A program made the translations under genes and the position numbers. Positions 7,069 through 14,394 of a stretch of DNA of 19,754 nt are shown here, one piece after another; positions within the stretch are counted from its first letter, which is position 1, and every line of letters begins with the position of its first letter. Below the pieces are notes generated by a model. The model was given only the letters and a program-made list of their open reading frames with translations, was not told the DNA's origin and did not search any database. The stretch is from Deltaproteobacteria bacterium RBG_16_44_11 (GTDB taxonomy: Bacteria; Desulfobacterota; Syntrophia; Syntrophales; Smithellaceae): contig MGQN01000036.1 of the NCBI GenBank assembly GCA_001797845.1, positions 43,836 through 63,589 of the forward strand, given 5' to 3'.

Positions 7069-7950
7069 ATGAAACTCGAAGATGTGAAAAATGTATGTGT
7101 AGTTGGGGCCGGCAACATGGGTCACCAGATTTCTCTTCTTTGCGCGATTTACGGCTACAAGACAAAGTGTTCGGATGTTGTGCCGGAAATGCTCAAGAAG
7201 GCTGATAATTTTGTCAACAACTATCTTCCCGGAAGGGTGGAGAAGGGCAAGCTGACGAAAGAGGTAGCTGAGGCGGCGCGCAAAAATATTTCTTTTACCG
7301 CCGATATGAAAGAAGCCGCGAAAGACGCTGATTTTGTAATCGAAGCGGCCACGGAAGTCCTCGACCTGAAGAGGAAGATATTTGCCGATCTGGATAAAAT
7401 TGCTCCTCCTCATGCCATTCTGGCCACGAACAGCTCGTTTATCGTGAGCTCCCGCATTGTCGATGCTACCAAGCGGCCGGACAAAGTTTTGAATATGCAT
7501 TTCTTCAATCCGGCGCTGGTGATGAAGCTGGTGGAAGTCGTCAGAGGTCCGCATGTGTCTGAGGAATCCGCCAATCTTACGATGGATTTTTGCAAGAAAT
7601 TGGAAAAAGTCCCGGTCCTCATTAAAAAGGAAGTGGATGGCTTCCTGCTCAACAGGATTTTCCGCGTAATTTCCCGGGAAGCCCTATGGATGCTGGATAT
7701 GGGTGTTGCCTCCGCGGAAGATATCGATAAAGCCTGTGTTTACGGGGCAGGCCATCCGATGGGTCCCTTCCGGCTGAATGATTTAACTGGTATCGATCTT
7801 ACTTACATCATGGGTATGGAAGGCTTCAGAAAATCAGGCAATCCCGCTGATCTTCCCTCTCCCAGCGTTGTAGAACATTATGTTAAAGGTGAATACGGTG
7901 AGAAAACCGGCAAAGGTTGGTACGAATATAAAAAACCGGAAAAGAAGTAG
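7069..7950 (+). CDS. 3-hydroxyacyl-CoA (3-hydroxybutyryl-CoA) dehydrogenase
   Basis: The protein has 293 residues, the usual length of the short monofunctional Hbd type rather than the fused FadB type. The N-terminal Rossmann fold shows VVGAGNMGHQ (11-20) and the acidic residue D36 that selects NAD over NADP. Catalytic elements are ATNSS (119-123), H144 in MHFFNP and E156, forming the His-Glu dyad. The C-terminal helical domain carries VDGFLLNRIF, GHPMGPF and GEKTGKGWYEY. It oxidises 3-hydroxyacyl-CoA to 3-ketoacyl-CoA in beta-oxidation, or runs in reverse during fermentation, and acts in the cytoplasm. The ribosome binding site GAAAGGATGG precedes the ATG. Downstream lie a hairpin and then the thiolase gene, which uses its product. 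Chain-length preference cannot be read from the sequence. Confidence 0.93.
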   Translation: MKLEDVKNVCVVGAGNMGHQISLLCAIYGYKTKCSDVVPEMLKKADNFVNNYLPGRVEKGKLTKEVAEAARKNISFTADMKEAAKDADFVIEAATEVLDLKRKIFADLDKIAPPHAILATNSSFIVSSRIVDATKRPDKVLNMHFFNPALVMKLVEVVRGPHVSEESANLTMDFCKKLEKVPVLIKKEVDGFLLNRIFRVISREALWMLDMGVASAEDIDKACVYGAGHPMGPFRLNDLTGIDLTYIMGMEGFRKSGNPADLPSPSVVEHYVKGEYGEKTGKGWYEYKKPEKK

Positions 7951-7977
7951 GCCGGTAGATATTATTTTAAATAAATG

Positions 7978-8010
7978 AGAATGAGGAGGGCAAAAAGCTA
8001 CCCTCATTCT
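7978..8010 (+). terminator. Hairpin after 3-hydroxyacyl-CoA dehydrogenase, probable terminator
   Basis: AGAATGAGG (7978-7986) pairs with CCTCATTCT (8002-8010). The sequence downstream is T-rich but has no compact T-run, so termination may be weak and allow read-through into the thiolase gene. Confidence 0.5.
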
Positions 8011-8035
8011 TACTATCAAGTTTATTTTCGGTTGG

Positions 8036-8187
8036 TTCGGTTAATTGAGACTGTGTAGTAATGTCTTTGCGAGGAGCGAAGCGAACGAAGCAATCTTATA
8101 GGTTCATGATAATATAAAGATTGCCACATCCGCCGCCGCGGACTCGCAATGACAAACGATAATTGTGACATAGGCTCAATTACCGAA
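8036..8187. repeat. 152-bp long-palindrome element, MITE/REP-like
   Basis: Nested inverted repeats span the whole element. The outer arms are TTCGGTTAATTGAG (8036-8049) and CTCAATTACCGAA (8175-8187), with one indel. The middle arms are TGTCTTTGCGAG (8062-8073) and CTCGCAATGACA (8143-8154), with one mismatch. The inner arms are GCAATCTTAT near 8090 and its partner ATAAAGATTGC at about 8114-8124. The middle part resembles the dispersed GTCATTGCGAG / CAATCT palindromes I know from several proteobacterial genomes. No open frame lies inside. It is placed between the dehydrogenase terminator hairpin and the thiolase leader. Confidence 0.75.
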
Positions 8188-8232
8188 AAGTATAAAATGA
8201 TTTTGTGAAAAAATAAAATAAAGAGGTGACAT

Positions 8233-9438
8233 ATGAGTAACAGAGAAGTTGTATTTGTTGAAGGAATGCGGACAGCGTTCGGCAGGATGGGCGGTACATT
8301 GCGGGATTTTAGCGCCGAACAGTTGGCCGGCATCGGCATCAAGGGTTTGGTTGAAAAAACGAAGATTAAGGAGAAAGGCAAAGTCGATTGCGTTTTTCTG
8401 GGATCGGCGGCGCATTGTTCCCGCGCCATGAACCCGGCCCGCTGGGCTCTTCTTTATGCGGGCCTTCCTTATGAGACATCGGCAAGTTACATTGAAATGC
8501 AGTGCGGCTCGGCTATCGACAGCATTAATCACGCGGCATGGAAAATTCTTGCCAATCATGCTGATATTATTATTGCCGGCGGTATGGAAGCTTACAGCCA
8601 GATTCCCGCGAAGTTCTCCATGAGCACTCAACCCTACAAGCTGATTCCGCCGATGCCGATGAAGACGGAACTTTCTCCCGTTCCCGAAGAATGCATCGGA
8701 ATGGGATTAACTGCGGAGAATCTGCAAAAAATGTATAATATATCGCGTCAGGCGCAGGATGAATTCGGTTTGCGCTCTCAGGTTTTGGCAAAAAAAGCCA
8801 TGGACGCCGGATATTTTGTTGACGAAATTATTCCCGTGATGGTGCCGCAGGGCAAAAAGAATCCGCCCCTTGAATTTAAAGTTGACGAACATCCGCGCAT
8901 GACTTCCATGGAAGCACTCGCCGCATTGCCCCCGGCCTTTACAAAAGACGGAACGGTCACCGCGGGCAACGCTTCCGGCCGTAATGACGGTTCTGCTTTT
9001 GTTTTGATGATGACTATGGATAAGGCAAAAGAGCTTGGTTATAAACCGATGGCTAAATGGCTTTCCGGCGGTGATTATGGTTGTGATCCTAAGATTATGG
9101 GTATTGCCCCCGCTTACGCCATGCCTATGGCTATAAAGCGGGCTGGTTTGAAGCTTTCCCAGATGGACGTTATGGAATGCAATGAGGCATTTGCCGTGCA
9201 GAATCTGGCGGTTGCCAAAGAACTGGAAAAGCAGACTGGCGAAAAGGTGGACATGAACAAATGGAATCCCAATGGCGGCGCCATCGCTTTTGGTCATCCC
9301 AATGGCGCTTCCGGAACCCGCATTTGTATGTTTACTATGAGAGAACTTATCCGCAGAGGTGGCAAATATGGTATTTTTGGTTCCTGTTGCGGCGGTGGCT
9401 TAGGTGTAGCCACGGTTATTGAAAATTTACAAAAATAA
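8233..9438 (+). CDS. Thiolase (acetyl-CoA acetyltransferase / 3-ketoacyl-CoA thiolase)
   Basis: A full-length thiolase of 401 residues. The nucleophile is C91 in EMQCGSA. NEAFA lies near residue 317, H355 sits in FGHPNGASGTR, and the second cysteine is C386 in CCGGGLG, so both half-reactions are supported. The protein would cleave 3-ketoacyl-CoA with CoA to acetyl-CoA plus a shortened acyl-CoA, or condense two acetyl-CoA. Which direction dominates, and the chain length, cannot be told from the sequence. The loop around residues 130-165 is rich in Met and Pro (PPMPMKTEL), fitting the substrate-lid region. GAGGTGA just before the ATG is the ribosome binding site. It works directly after the dehydrogenase encoded upstream. 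The MITE-like element lies in its upstream spacer and a terminator hairpin follows. Confidence 0.93.
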   Translation: MSNREVVFVEGMRTAFGRMGGTLRDFSAEQLAGIGIKGLVEKTKIKEKGKVDCVFLGSAAHCSRAMNPARWALLYAGLPYETSASYIEMQCGSAIDSINHAAWKILANHADIIIAGGMEAYSQIPAKFSMSTQPYKLIPPMPMKTELSPVPEECIGMGLTAENLQKMYNISRQAQDEFGLRSQVLAKKAMDAGYFVDEIIPVMVPQGKKNPPLEFKVDEHPRMTSMEALAALPPAFTKDGTVTAGNASGRNDGSAFVLMMTMDKAKELGYKPMAKWLSGGDYGCDPKIMGIAPAYAMPMAIKRAGLKLSQMDVMECNEAFAVQNLAVAKELEKQTGEKVDMNKWNPNGGAIAFGHPNGASGTRICMFTMRELIRRGGKYGIFGSCCGGGLGVATVIENLQK

Positions 9439-9467
9439 GAAGCAGTAAACAAATTATGTGAGTTCTC

Positions 9468-9505
9468 AATGTCTCCGTGGCTGAAGTAGCTGCGGAGACA
9501 TTTTT
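9468..9505 (+). terminator. Intrinsic terminator after thiolase
   Basis: AATGTCTCCG (9468-9477) pairs perfectly with CGGAGACATT (9493-9502). An inner GCT/AGC pairing extends the stem, and TTT follows directly. It separates the thiolase transcript from the following crotonase gene. Confidence 0.88.
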
Positions 9506-9508
9506 AAA

Positions 9509-9610
9509 TGAGACTTAGATATCACAAGCGTAGTGCAGTGATATCTACAAGTCGAATTTATCCCGCCCTTGGCGGAGGGTATCATAGATACCCGTGGTTA
9601 ACGAGTCTCA
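9509..9610 (+). other. Multi-hairpin element in the leader of the isomerase gene
   Basis: Three stacked hairpins lie inside a closing stem TGAGACT (9509-9515) / AGTCTCA (9604-9610). They are AGATATCAC / GTGATATCT (9517-9525 and 9538-9546), with a GACTT / AAGTC extension that competes with the closing stem; CCGCC / GGCGG (9563-9575); and GGGTATC / GATACCC (9577-9593). The element ends 37 nt before the ATG at 9648. It could be a structured regulatory leader or a palindromic mobile repeat. Confidence 0.5.
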
Positions 9611-9647
9611 AATTCAAGGTACTCGGTCCGACAAATCAGGAGATGCC

Positions 9648-10418
9648 ATGGATATTTTGACAAGCAAAAAAGACAGAATTCTCACCATAGAATTCAACCG
9701 GCCGGATAAAAAAAATTCGATCACCTCGGCTATGTATCAGATGATGGCCGACGCGTTGAAAGACGGGGAAAACGACGCGGCTATCCGTGTAATATTATTT
9801 TCCGGCAAGCCGGACATTTTTACCGCGGGGAATGATCTTGAAGACTTCATGAATAGTTCTTCGCAGGGTGATTTCAGTGACCGTCCGGTAGCGCAATTTA
9901 TGTTGCATCTGAGTTCTGCAACCAAGCCGGTTATTGCCGCGGTGGCCGGCGCGGCGATTGGTATTGGCACCACCATGCTGATGCATTGCGATATGGTTTA
10001 TGCGGCCGATAACACGAAGTTCTCGATGCCCTTTGCCAAGCTCGGCCTGTGTCCGGAATTCGCCTCCAGTATGCTTTTGCCGCAAATCGTCGGCTATCAG
10101 CGTGCCGCGGAGAGGTTATTGCTGGGTGAAGTGTTTTCGGCGCAGGAAGCCCTGGAAATGGGGCTGGTTGCTAAAGTTTTGCCGCCGGCAGAACTCCTGC
10201 CCTATGCCTATGCGCAGGCGGCAAAACTTACGGTTCTGCCCGCATCGTCATTGCGCACGACCAAGAGTTTGATGAAAGCTTCACAAAAAGATGCAATTCT
10301 GGCGAAGATGTGGGAAGAGAACAAATATTTCAGCGCGATGTTGTTATCGCCGGAAGCAAAAGAAGCATTCGGTGCCTTTTTTGAGAAACGCAAGCCTGAT
10401 TTTACTAAATTTTCATAA
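9648..10418 (+). CDS. Crotonase, delta3-delta2-enoyl-CoA isomerase-like
   Basis: The protein has 256 residues and a crotonase fold. FTAGNDLEDF (58-67) and GAAIGIGTTML (101-111) form the oxyanion hole. LGLCPEFASS (132-141) carries E137 at the position of the catalytic glutamate of ECI2/PECI-type delta3,delta2-enoyl-CoA isomerases. Ordinary hydratases instead have two acidic residues, and the first is missing here, which argues for isomerase activity: shifting 3-enoyl-CoA to 2-enoyl-CoA for beta-oxidation. The C-terminal FFEKRKPDF is typical of the superfamily. The true start is ATG at 9648, with AGGAG 5 nt upstream. An in-frame GTG at 9594 would extend the protein into the hairpin leader and is rejected. 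No gene follows on the same strand; the response regulator converges from the right. Confidence 0.85.
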   Translation: MDILTSKKDRILTIEFNRPDKKNSITSAMYQMMADALKDGENDAAIRVILFSGKPDIFTAGNDLEDFMNSSSQGDFSDRPVAQFMLHLSSATKPVIAAVAGAAIGIGTTMLMHCDMVYAADNTKFSMPFAKLGLCPEFASSMLLPQIVGYQRAAERLLLGEVFSAQEALEMGLVAKVLPPAELLPYAYAQAAKLTVLPASSLRTTKSLMKASQKDAILAKMWEENKYFSAMLLSPEAKEAFGAFFEKRKPDFTKFS

Positions 10419-10493
10419 TTCGAAAAATTTATGGATATGATACCTGTCTGTAAACAAGAAAAAAGATTATACGTAAGAATAGTGTCCCCGGAA

Positions 10494-10874
10494 TTACACA
10501 CGATTCTGCTCGCCAAGGACTTTTTTTACTTTACTTAGCAGATATTCAGTTTTGAACGGCTTTACAATGTAATCTGCCGCACCCATCTTTAGTGCTTTCT
10601 GCTTTATTTCCGAATTAGCGACACCGGTAATAAAAATTACGGGGATTATGGCGGTCAAGGCGGACATTTTTAAATTCTCAAAAATATTTATGCCGCTACG
10701 TACAGGCATCATGATATCTAAAAGAATTAAATCGGGTTTTTCTTTATGGGCTACTGTTATGGTCTGCATTCCATCAAAAGCCACAACAACCTCATACTTA
10801 TTAGCCCTCAGCATAGAAGCAAGAAACGATACGGTATCTTGATCATCATCTGCAATCAGTATTTTTTTCGGCAT
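10494..10874 (-). CDS. Stand-alone response regulator receiver (CheY-like)
   Basis: A single receiver domain of 126 residues with no output domain. The acidic pocket is D9-D10-D11, the phosphorylated aspartate is D53 in ILLDIMMP, T83 is in FITG, and K105 is in VKPF. All the residues needed for phosphotransfer and switching are present. It would act by protein-protein contact, for example as a relay between a histidine kinase and a target or in motility or cell-cycle control; its partner kinase is not in the window. The start at 10874 is chosen for AGGAGG 8 nt upstream and because the receiver fold begins right there. A further 16 codons are open upstream but have no role. It has its own promoter, with a palindrome immediately downstream of the predicted start site. 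Confidence 0.93.
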   Translation of the reverse strand: MPKKILIADDDQDTVSFLASMLRANKYEVVVAFDGMQTITVAHKEKPDLILLDIMMPVRSGINIFENLKMSALTAIIPVIFITGVANSEIKQKALKMGAADYIVKPFKTEYLLSKVKKVLGEQNRV

Positions 10875-10997
10875 TAAGGTGCCCTCCTGATTATTACCCG
10901 GGCCATATATAAATTTTCCCACGGTCTCTTAAGGGCTTGCCTTAAAGACTTTATAGAAGGAACAGCTGGCGGTGACCGTCCTTTATATCTTGATCTA

Positions 10998-11016
10998 GAG
11001 CGATCATTGATCGCTC
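10998..11016. promoter_or_regulatory. 19-bp palindrome just downstream of the response-regulator promoter
   Basis: GAGCGATCA, one base, then TGATCGCTC is a perfect interrupted palindrome. It begins about 15 bp inside the -10 box, so a bound repressor would block transcription. Alternatively it folds into a hairpin at the 5' end of the mRNA. Confidence 0.6.
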
Positions 11017-11030
11017 GTATAGTGATTAAT

Positions 11031-11058
11031 ATTATAACAAAATAAAAACCCTCGTCAA
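11031..11058 (-). promoter_or_regulatory. Sigma-70 promoter of the response regulator
   Basis: On the minus strand, TTGACG (11058-11053) and a perfect TATAAT (11036-11031) are 16 bp apart. Transcription would start near 11024 and give a leader of about 150 nt before the ATG at 10874. It separates this gene from the proA-nadD operon. Confidence 0.75.
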
Positions 11059-11208
11059 CATAAGAAAAAATTATGTAAGAAGCACGTAATATGTCCGCTT
11101 GAGAAGAAATCAATAGGTGGTGACAAATGAGACGGGGAGGGTAGAGTTTCTTTGTAATTTTCAGGAAAAGCTTCAAAGGATAGCTTTCGGGTTCGTTTGG
11201 CAATTTCC

Positions 11209-11859
11209 TTATGGTTTTTTATACAGATAATTTTTAAAGATGTATTGGCGAACTATATCCGGCAAGAGATATCTTACAGATTTGTCCGCTTTGATCATTT
11301 CTTTTATCCGGGAAGAAGAAATATCCAGAAAGCTTACGTGACGAAAATAAATAGCATGACCGGTCGGTCCTTTAAAGCCGTCAATTTTTTCATCGTAAAC
11401 AAAACGCGCGGCAAAATCTTGCGGCAGGATTTTGTCCAATTTTACATCTTCATAGCCGGGACGTGTCATCACGGCAAAATTGCACAGCAATAGAAGTTTT
11501 TCCCAGTCTTTCCATGTAGTCACCGCCTGAAAAGCGTCCTGTCCAACAATAAAATATAATTCTAAATTTTCCATGTATTTGGCCAGAATGTATTCGACGG
11601 TCTCTACGGAATACGACTTACCGGCGCGCAGGTTTTCCACTTCGGAAAAAGAGAAATTGACATTGCCTTCAATAGACAGACGAATCATTTGTTCGCGATG
11701 ATAAAAAGAAGTAATTTCACCTTCCAGTTTATGCGGCGGCCTTGACGAGGGAACAAAAATAATACGGTTTAATTTAAAAATTTCCAGCATTTCTTCCGCG
11801 CCCCGTAAATGTCCGAAGTGAATCGGATCAAATGTTCCTCCAAAAAGTCCCCATTTCAT
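11209..11859 (-). CDS. nadD: Nicotinate-nucleotide adenylyltransferase NadD
   Basis: The protein has 216 residues, normal for NadD. The nucleotidyltransferase signature GGTFDPIHFGH (7-17) contains the HxxH-type ATP site (H14, H17). PSSRPPHK (about 37-44) contributes to nicotinate nucleotide binding, and ISSSRIKE (180-187) is the second ATP-contacting motif. It joins nicotinate mononucleotide and ATP to form deamido-NAD, the penultimate step of NAD synthesis. Its ATG overlaps the TGA of proA (ATGA at 11856-11859), so the two are translationally coupled. In many related genomes rsfS or other ribosome-linked genes follow nadD; here the next gene is an independent response regulator. Confidence 0.96.
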   Translation of the reverse strand: MKWGLFGGTFDPIHFGHLRGAEEMLEIFKLNRIIFVPSSRPPHKLEGEITSFYHREQMIRLSIEGNVNFSFSEVENLRAGKSYSVETVEYILAKYMENLELYFIVGQDAFQAVTTWKDWEKLLLLCNFAVMTRPGYEDVKLDKILPQDFAARFVYDEKIDGFKGPTGHAIYFRHVSFLDISSSRIKEMIKADKSVRYLLPDIVRQYIFKNYLYKKP

Positions 11860-13112
11860 GTTCGTACCTGCCCGTTGCCGTAAATTATAAATTTTGTTGT
11901 TGTTAATTCTTCCAATCCCATTGGTCCGAAGGCGTGAAGCTTGGTCGTCGAAATGCCGATTTCCGCGCCCAATCCCAGCTCAAAACCATCGCTAAAACGG
12001 GTGGAGGCGTTGACGAGCACGGTGGAAGAATTGACTTCGTTCAAAAACTTCTGCGCGTTGGCATAATCCTTTGTAATGATCGATTCCGTATGCAAAGAAC
12101 CGTATTTTTCAATGTGCGCGATAGCTTCGTCAATATTTTCCACAACTTTCACAGCCAGAATTAAATCGAGGTATTCAGCATACCAGTCATCTTCCGTTGC
12201 GGCTTCAATGTTTTTTAAAATTGTTCTTGTTTTTTCGCATCCCTTGAGAAGAACACCGGCTTTTTTCAGCTTTTCCGCTACCTGCGGCAGAAACTCGGAA
12301 GCGATATCATTATGCACCAGTAAAGTTTCCATGGCGTTGCAAACACCCGGCCGTTGGACTTTGGCATTGAAACAAATATCTACAGCCATTTCCATGTTCG
12401 CCTGCGCGTCCACAAAAATATGGCAAACCCCCTTGTAATGCTTGATCACAGGTATTTTCGATTGAGCAACCACGGCGCGAATCAATTCTTCTCCGCCGCG
12501 GGGAATAATCAAATCGATGTATTCATCCAATTGCAGCATGGCCGACACTGCTTCTCGTTCAACCATCGGGATAATTTGAACGGCCTGGGCCGGTACAGGG
12601 CTTTTGCGTAAAACTTCCTGCAGAATGGAAGCAATAGCCAGATTGGAATTAATTGCTTCGGAACCTCCCCGCAAAATCACGGCATTTCCCGCTTTGAGGC
12701 AAAGAGCCGCGGCGTCAACCGTGACATTGGGACGTGATTCATAAATGATGCCGATAACTCCCAAAGGAATGCGCATACGGCCGACCAGAAGGCCGTTGGG
12801 GCGGCGCCACATGGAAGTTACTTTGCCTACGGGATCAGGAAGTGCGGCTACTTCCCTAAGTCCCTGCGCCATAGCCGCGATTGTGGCATCTTTTAGAGTA
12901 AGGCGGTCCAGCATGGCCGTTGTCAGGCCGCTTTTTTTGGCTTGGACAACATCCTTGTTATTTTCGGCAAGAAGAAAATCGCGCCTGCGCAGTAGCCCAT
13001 CGGCCATCTGTAAAAGAACATCATTCTTGGAGGTTGTGGGCACACGGGAAAGCTTTCGCGCTGCAACTACCGCGCCTTTGGCGATTTGTGTTATTGCATT
13101 TTTAATATCCAT
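11856..13112 (-). CDS. proA: Gamma-glutamyl phosphate reductase ProA
   Basis: The 418-residue length matches the family. Landmarks are IGIIYESRPNVTVDAAALC (120-138), the catalytic C258 in RPGVCNAMETLL, and near the C-terminus a histidine- and phenylalanine-rich FGPMGLEELTT. It reduces gamma-glutamyl phosphate to glutamate semialdehyde with NADPH, the second step of proline synthesis. ProB, which makes the substrate and often precedes proA, is not next to it: a divergent lipase gene starts 168 bp away. The ribosome binding site is weak (CAGG, about 8 nt upstream). It overlaps nadD by four bases. Confidence 0.96.
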   Translation of the reverse strand: MDIKNAITQIAKGAVVAARKLSRVPTTSKNDVLLQMADGLLRRRDFLLAENNKDVVQAKKSGLTTAMLDRLTLKDATIAAMAQGLREVAALPDPVGKVTSMWRRPNGLLVGRMRIPLGVIGIIYESRPNVTVDAAALCLKAGNAVILRGGSEAINSNLAIASILQEVLRKSPVPAQAVQIIPMVEREAVSAMLQLDEYIDLIIPRGGEELIRAVVAQSKIPVIKHYKGVCHIFVDAQANMEMAVDICFNAKVQRPGVCNAMETLLVHNDIASEFLPQVAEKLKKAGVLLKGCEKTRTILKNIEAATEDDWYAEYLDLILAVKVVENIDEAIAHIEKYGSLHTESIITKDYANAQKFLNEVNSSTVLVNASTRFSDGFELGLGAEIGISTTKLHAFGPMGLEELTTTKFIIYGNGQVRT

Positions 13113-13133
13113 GAAGTAACCTGACCGTTAAAA

Positions 13134-13161
13134 AAAATAAAATTACTTGCATTTTTTTCAA
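13134..13161 (-). promoter_or_regulatory. Candidate promoter of proA-nadD
   Basis: On the minus strand, TTGAAA (13161-13156) and TATTTT (13139-13134) are separated by 16 bp, placing the start about 15 nt before the proA ATG. The region is AT-rich, so the match is only suggestive. Confidence 0.3.
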
Positions 13162-13176
13162 TACTTGATAAAAGCC

Positions 13177-13193
13177 GCCTCATTTAATGAGGC
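13177..13193. promoter_or_regulatory. Palindrome between the divergent proA and lipase genes
   Basis: GCCTCATT, one T, then AATGAGGC is a perfect 17-bp interrupted palindrome in the spacer between two divergent genes. It may be a shared operator. No T-run typical of a terminator follows on the plus strand; on the minus strand GGCTTTT follows, so weak termination of incoming transcription is possible. Confidence 0.4.
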
Positions 13194-13280
13194 ATTGGTA
13201 ATTTTAAAAATATGATATAAGCTATTATTTACAGTACAAAAATTTTTGTGTCAAGACCTTTGCCGGGAAAGAAAGATAAT

Positions 13281-14348
13281 ATGAGCCGAATAAAAATTAA
13301 AGCAGGTAAGCGTATTTACAAGATTATCAAGGATGGAGGCTTTAATTTAAACTCTATTTCCACTTATTTTGGAGCGGCGGTAGGGCCGCGCTGGCTGATT
13401 GCCAGCGGCTTTGATTTAACTCTCTTAAAAGGTGGATTTTTGGGACGTTCCCGGGCTGTGCATTTAATCGGCTCTTCCGCGGGAGCCTGGCGTTTTGCCG
13501 CCTGGATTCAGCCGCAAGCTATTCAAAGCTACCACAAACTTTTGGACGCTTATGTAAATACGAGATACTCCAGAAAAGATAACCCCCAAATCGTGCTGGA
13601 GAAATTTACCGGTCTTGTTAATGAGTATTTGGAAAACGACGCGCTTTCTTTTGCTTTAGCGAATAAAAAATACCGTTTGGCGATAATTACCGCGCGAGCG
13701 CGCGGCCTGGTTTCTTTGGAAACTCTCTGGCTGCAAAAATTAGGTTTGGTAACTGGCTGTTTATTTAATCTCTTTAGCCGCAATAATATTTATCGCTTCG
13801 CCGAGAGGATTGTTTTTTATGACGGTTCCAAACCGCCGTTTTTTTGTTTGCAGCCGCAGTTTCGCGGTTCATACGTACGGCTCAATGAAATCAACTTCAA
13901 ATATGCGGTTATGGCGTCAGGTGCTATTCCTATGGTTGTTGCCGGCGTGCATAACATTTACGGCGCTCCGCGCGGTGTTTACCGCGATGGCGGCTTGCTT
14001 GATTATCATCTGGCGCACCAGTTTGCCGCCAATAAAGACGAAGTAGTGCTTTTCTTCCATCATCAGGAAAGAATTATTCCGGGCTGGCTGGACAAAAGTT
14101 TAAAAAAACGAACGGCGGATGCTGAAACATTGAGCAATGTTTTGATGGTGTTACCTTCGGAAGATTTTATTAAAACGCTTCCGGGCGAAAAGGTACCCGA
14201 CCGCACTGATTTTCTCACCTATATAGATGATCAGGATACGAGAATTAAAAACTGGTATAAAGCAGTAGAGCTATCCGCGCCGCTGGGCGAAGAATTCATG
14301 GAACTGGTGGAAAGCGGCAAAATTAAAGACGTGGTAAAAAGGATTTAA
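13281..14348 (+). CDS. Patatin-like phospholipase family protein
   Basis: The protein has 355 residues. The nucleophile elbow is GSSAG with S66, and the matching aspartate is D236 in VYRDGGLLDYH, forming the Ser-Asp dyad of patatins. ASGAIPMV upstream of the dyad Asp is also typical. The usual glycine-rich oxyanion loop at the N-terminus is not obvious; the region reads NSISTYFGAAVGPRWLIASG. The protein would hydrolyse acyl esters of phospholipids or related lipids, probably in the cytoplasm, since no signal peptide is seen. ATG at 13281 was chosen. A GTG 33 bp upstream is in frame, and neither start has a strong ribosome binding site (GAAAGA is the best). A radical SAM gene follows 46 bp later on the same strand, suggesting cotranscription. 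Confidence 0.85.
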   Translation: MSRIKIKAGKRIYKIIKDGGFNLNSISTYFGAAVGPRWLIASGFDLTLLKGGFLGRSRAVHLIGSSAGAWRFAAWIQPQAIQSYHKLLDAYVNTRYSRKDNPQIVLEKFTGLVNEYLENDALSFALANKKYRLAIITARARGLVSLETLWLQKLGLVTGCLFNLFSRNNIYRFAERIVFYDGSKPPFFCLQPQFRGSYVRLNEINFKYAVMASGAIPMVVAGVHNIYGAPRGVYRDGGLLDYHLAHQFAANKDEVVLFFHHQERIIPGWLDKSLKKRTADAETLSNVLMVLPSEDFIKTLPGEKVPDRTDFLTYIDDQDTRIKNWYKAVELSAPLGEEFMELVESGKIKDVVKRI

Positions 14349-14394
14349 ATATATATTGATCCGGTCATACTACCGTTTGGCCTGATGAGCCAAT

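Noticed and set aside
8707..9297. 196-codon frame antisense to thiolase
   Set aside because: It lies wholly inside a thiolase gene with all catalytic motifs, and its translation is His/Arg-rich without a family.
9594..9647. N-terminal extension of the enoyl-CoA isomerase from a GTG at 9594
   Set aside because: It reads through the hairpin leader, has no homology-like content, and the ATG at 9648 has an ideal ribosome binding site.
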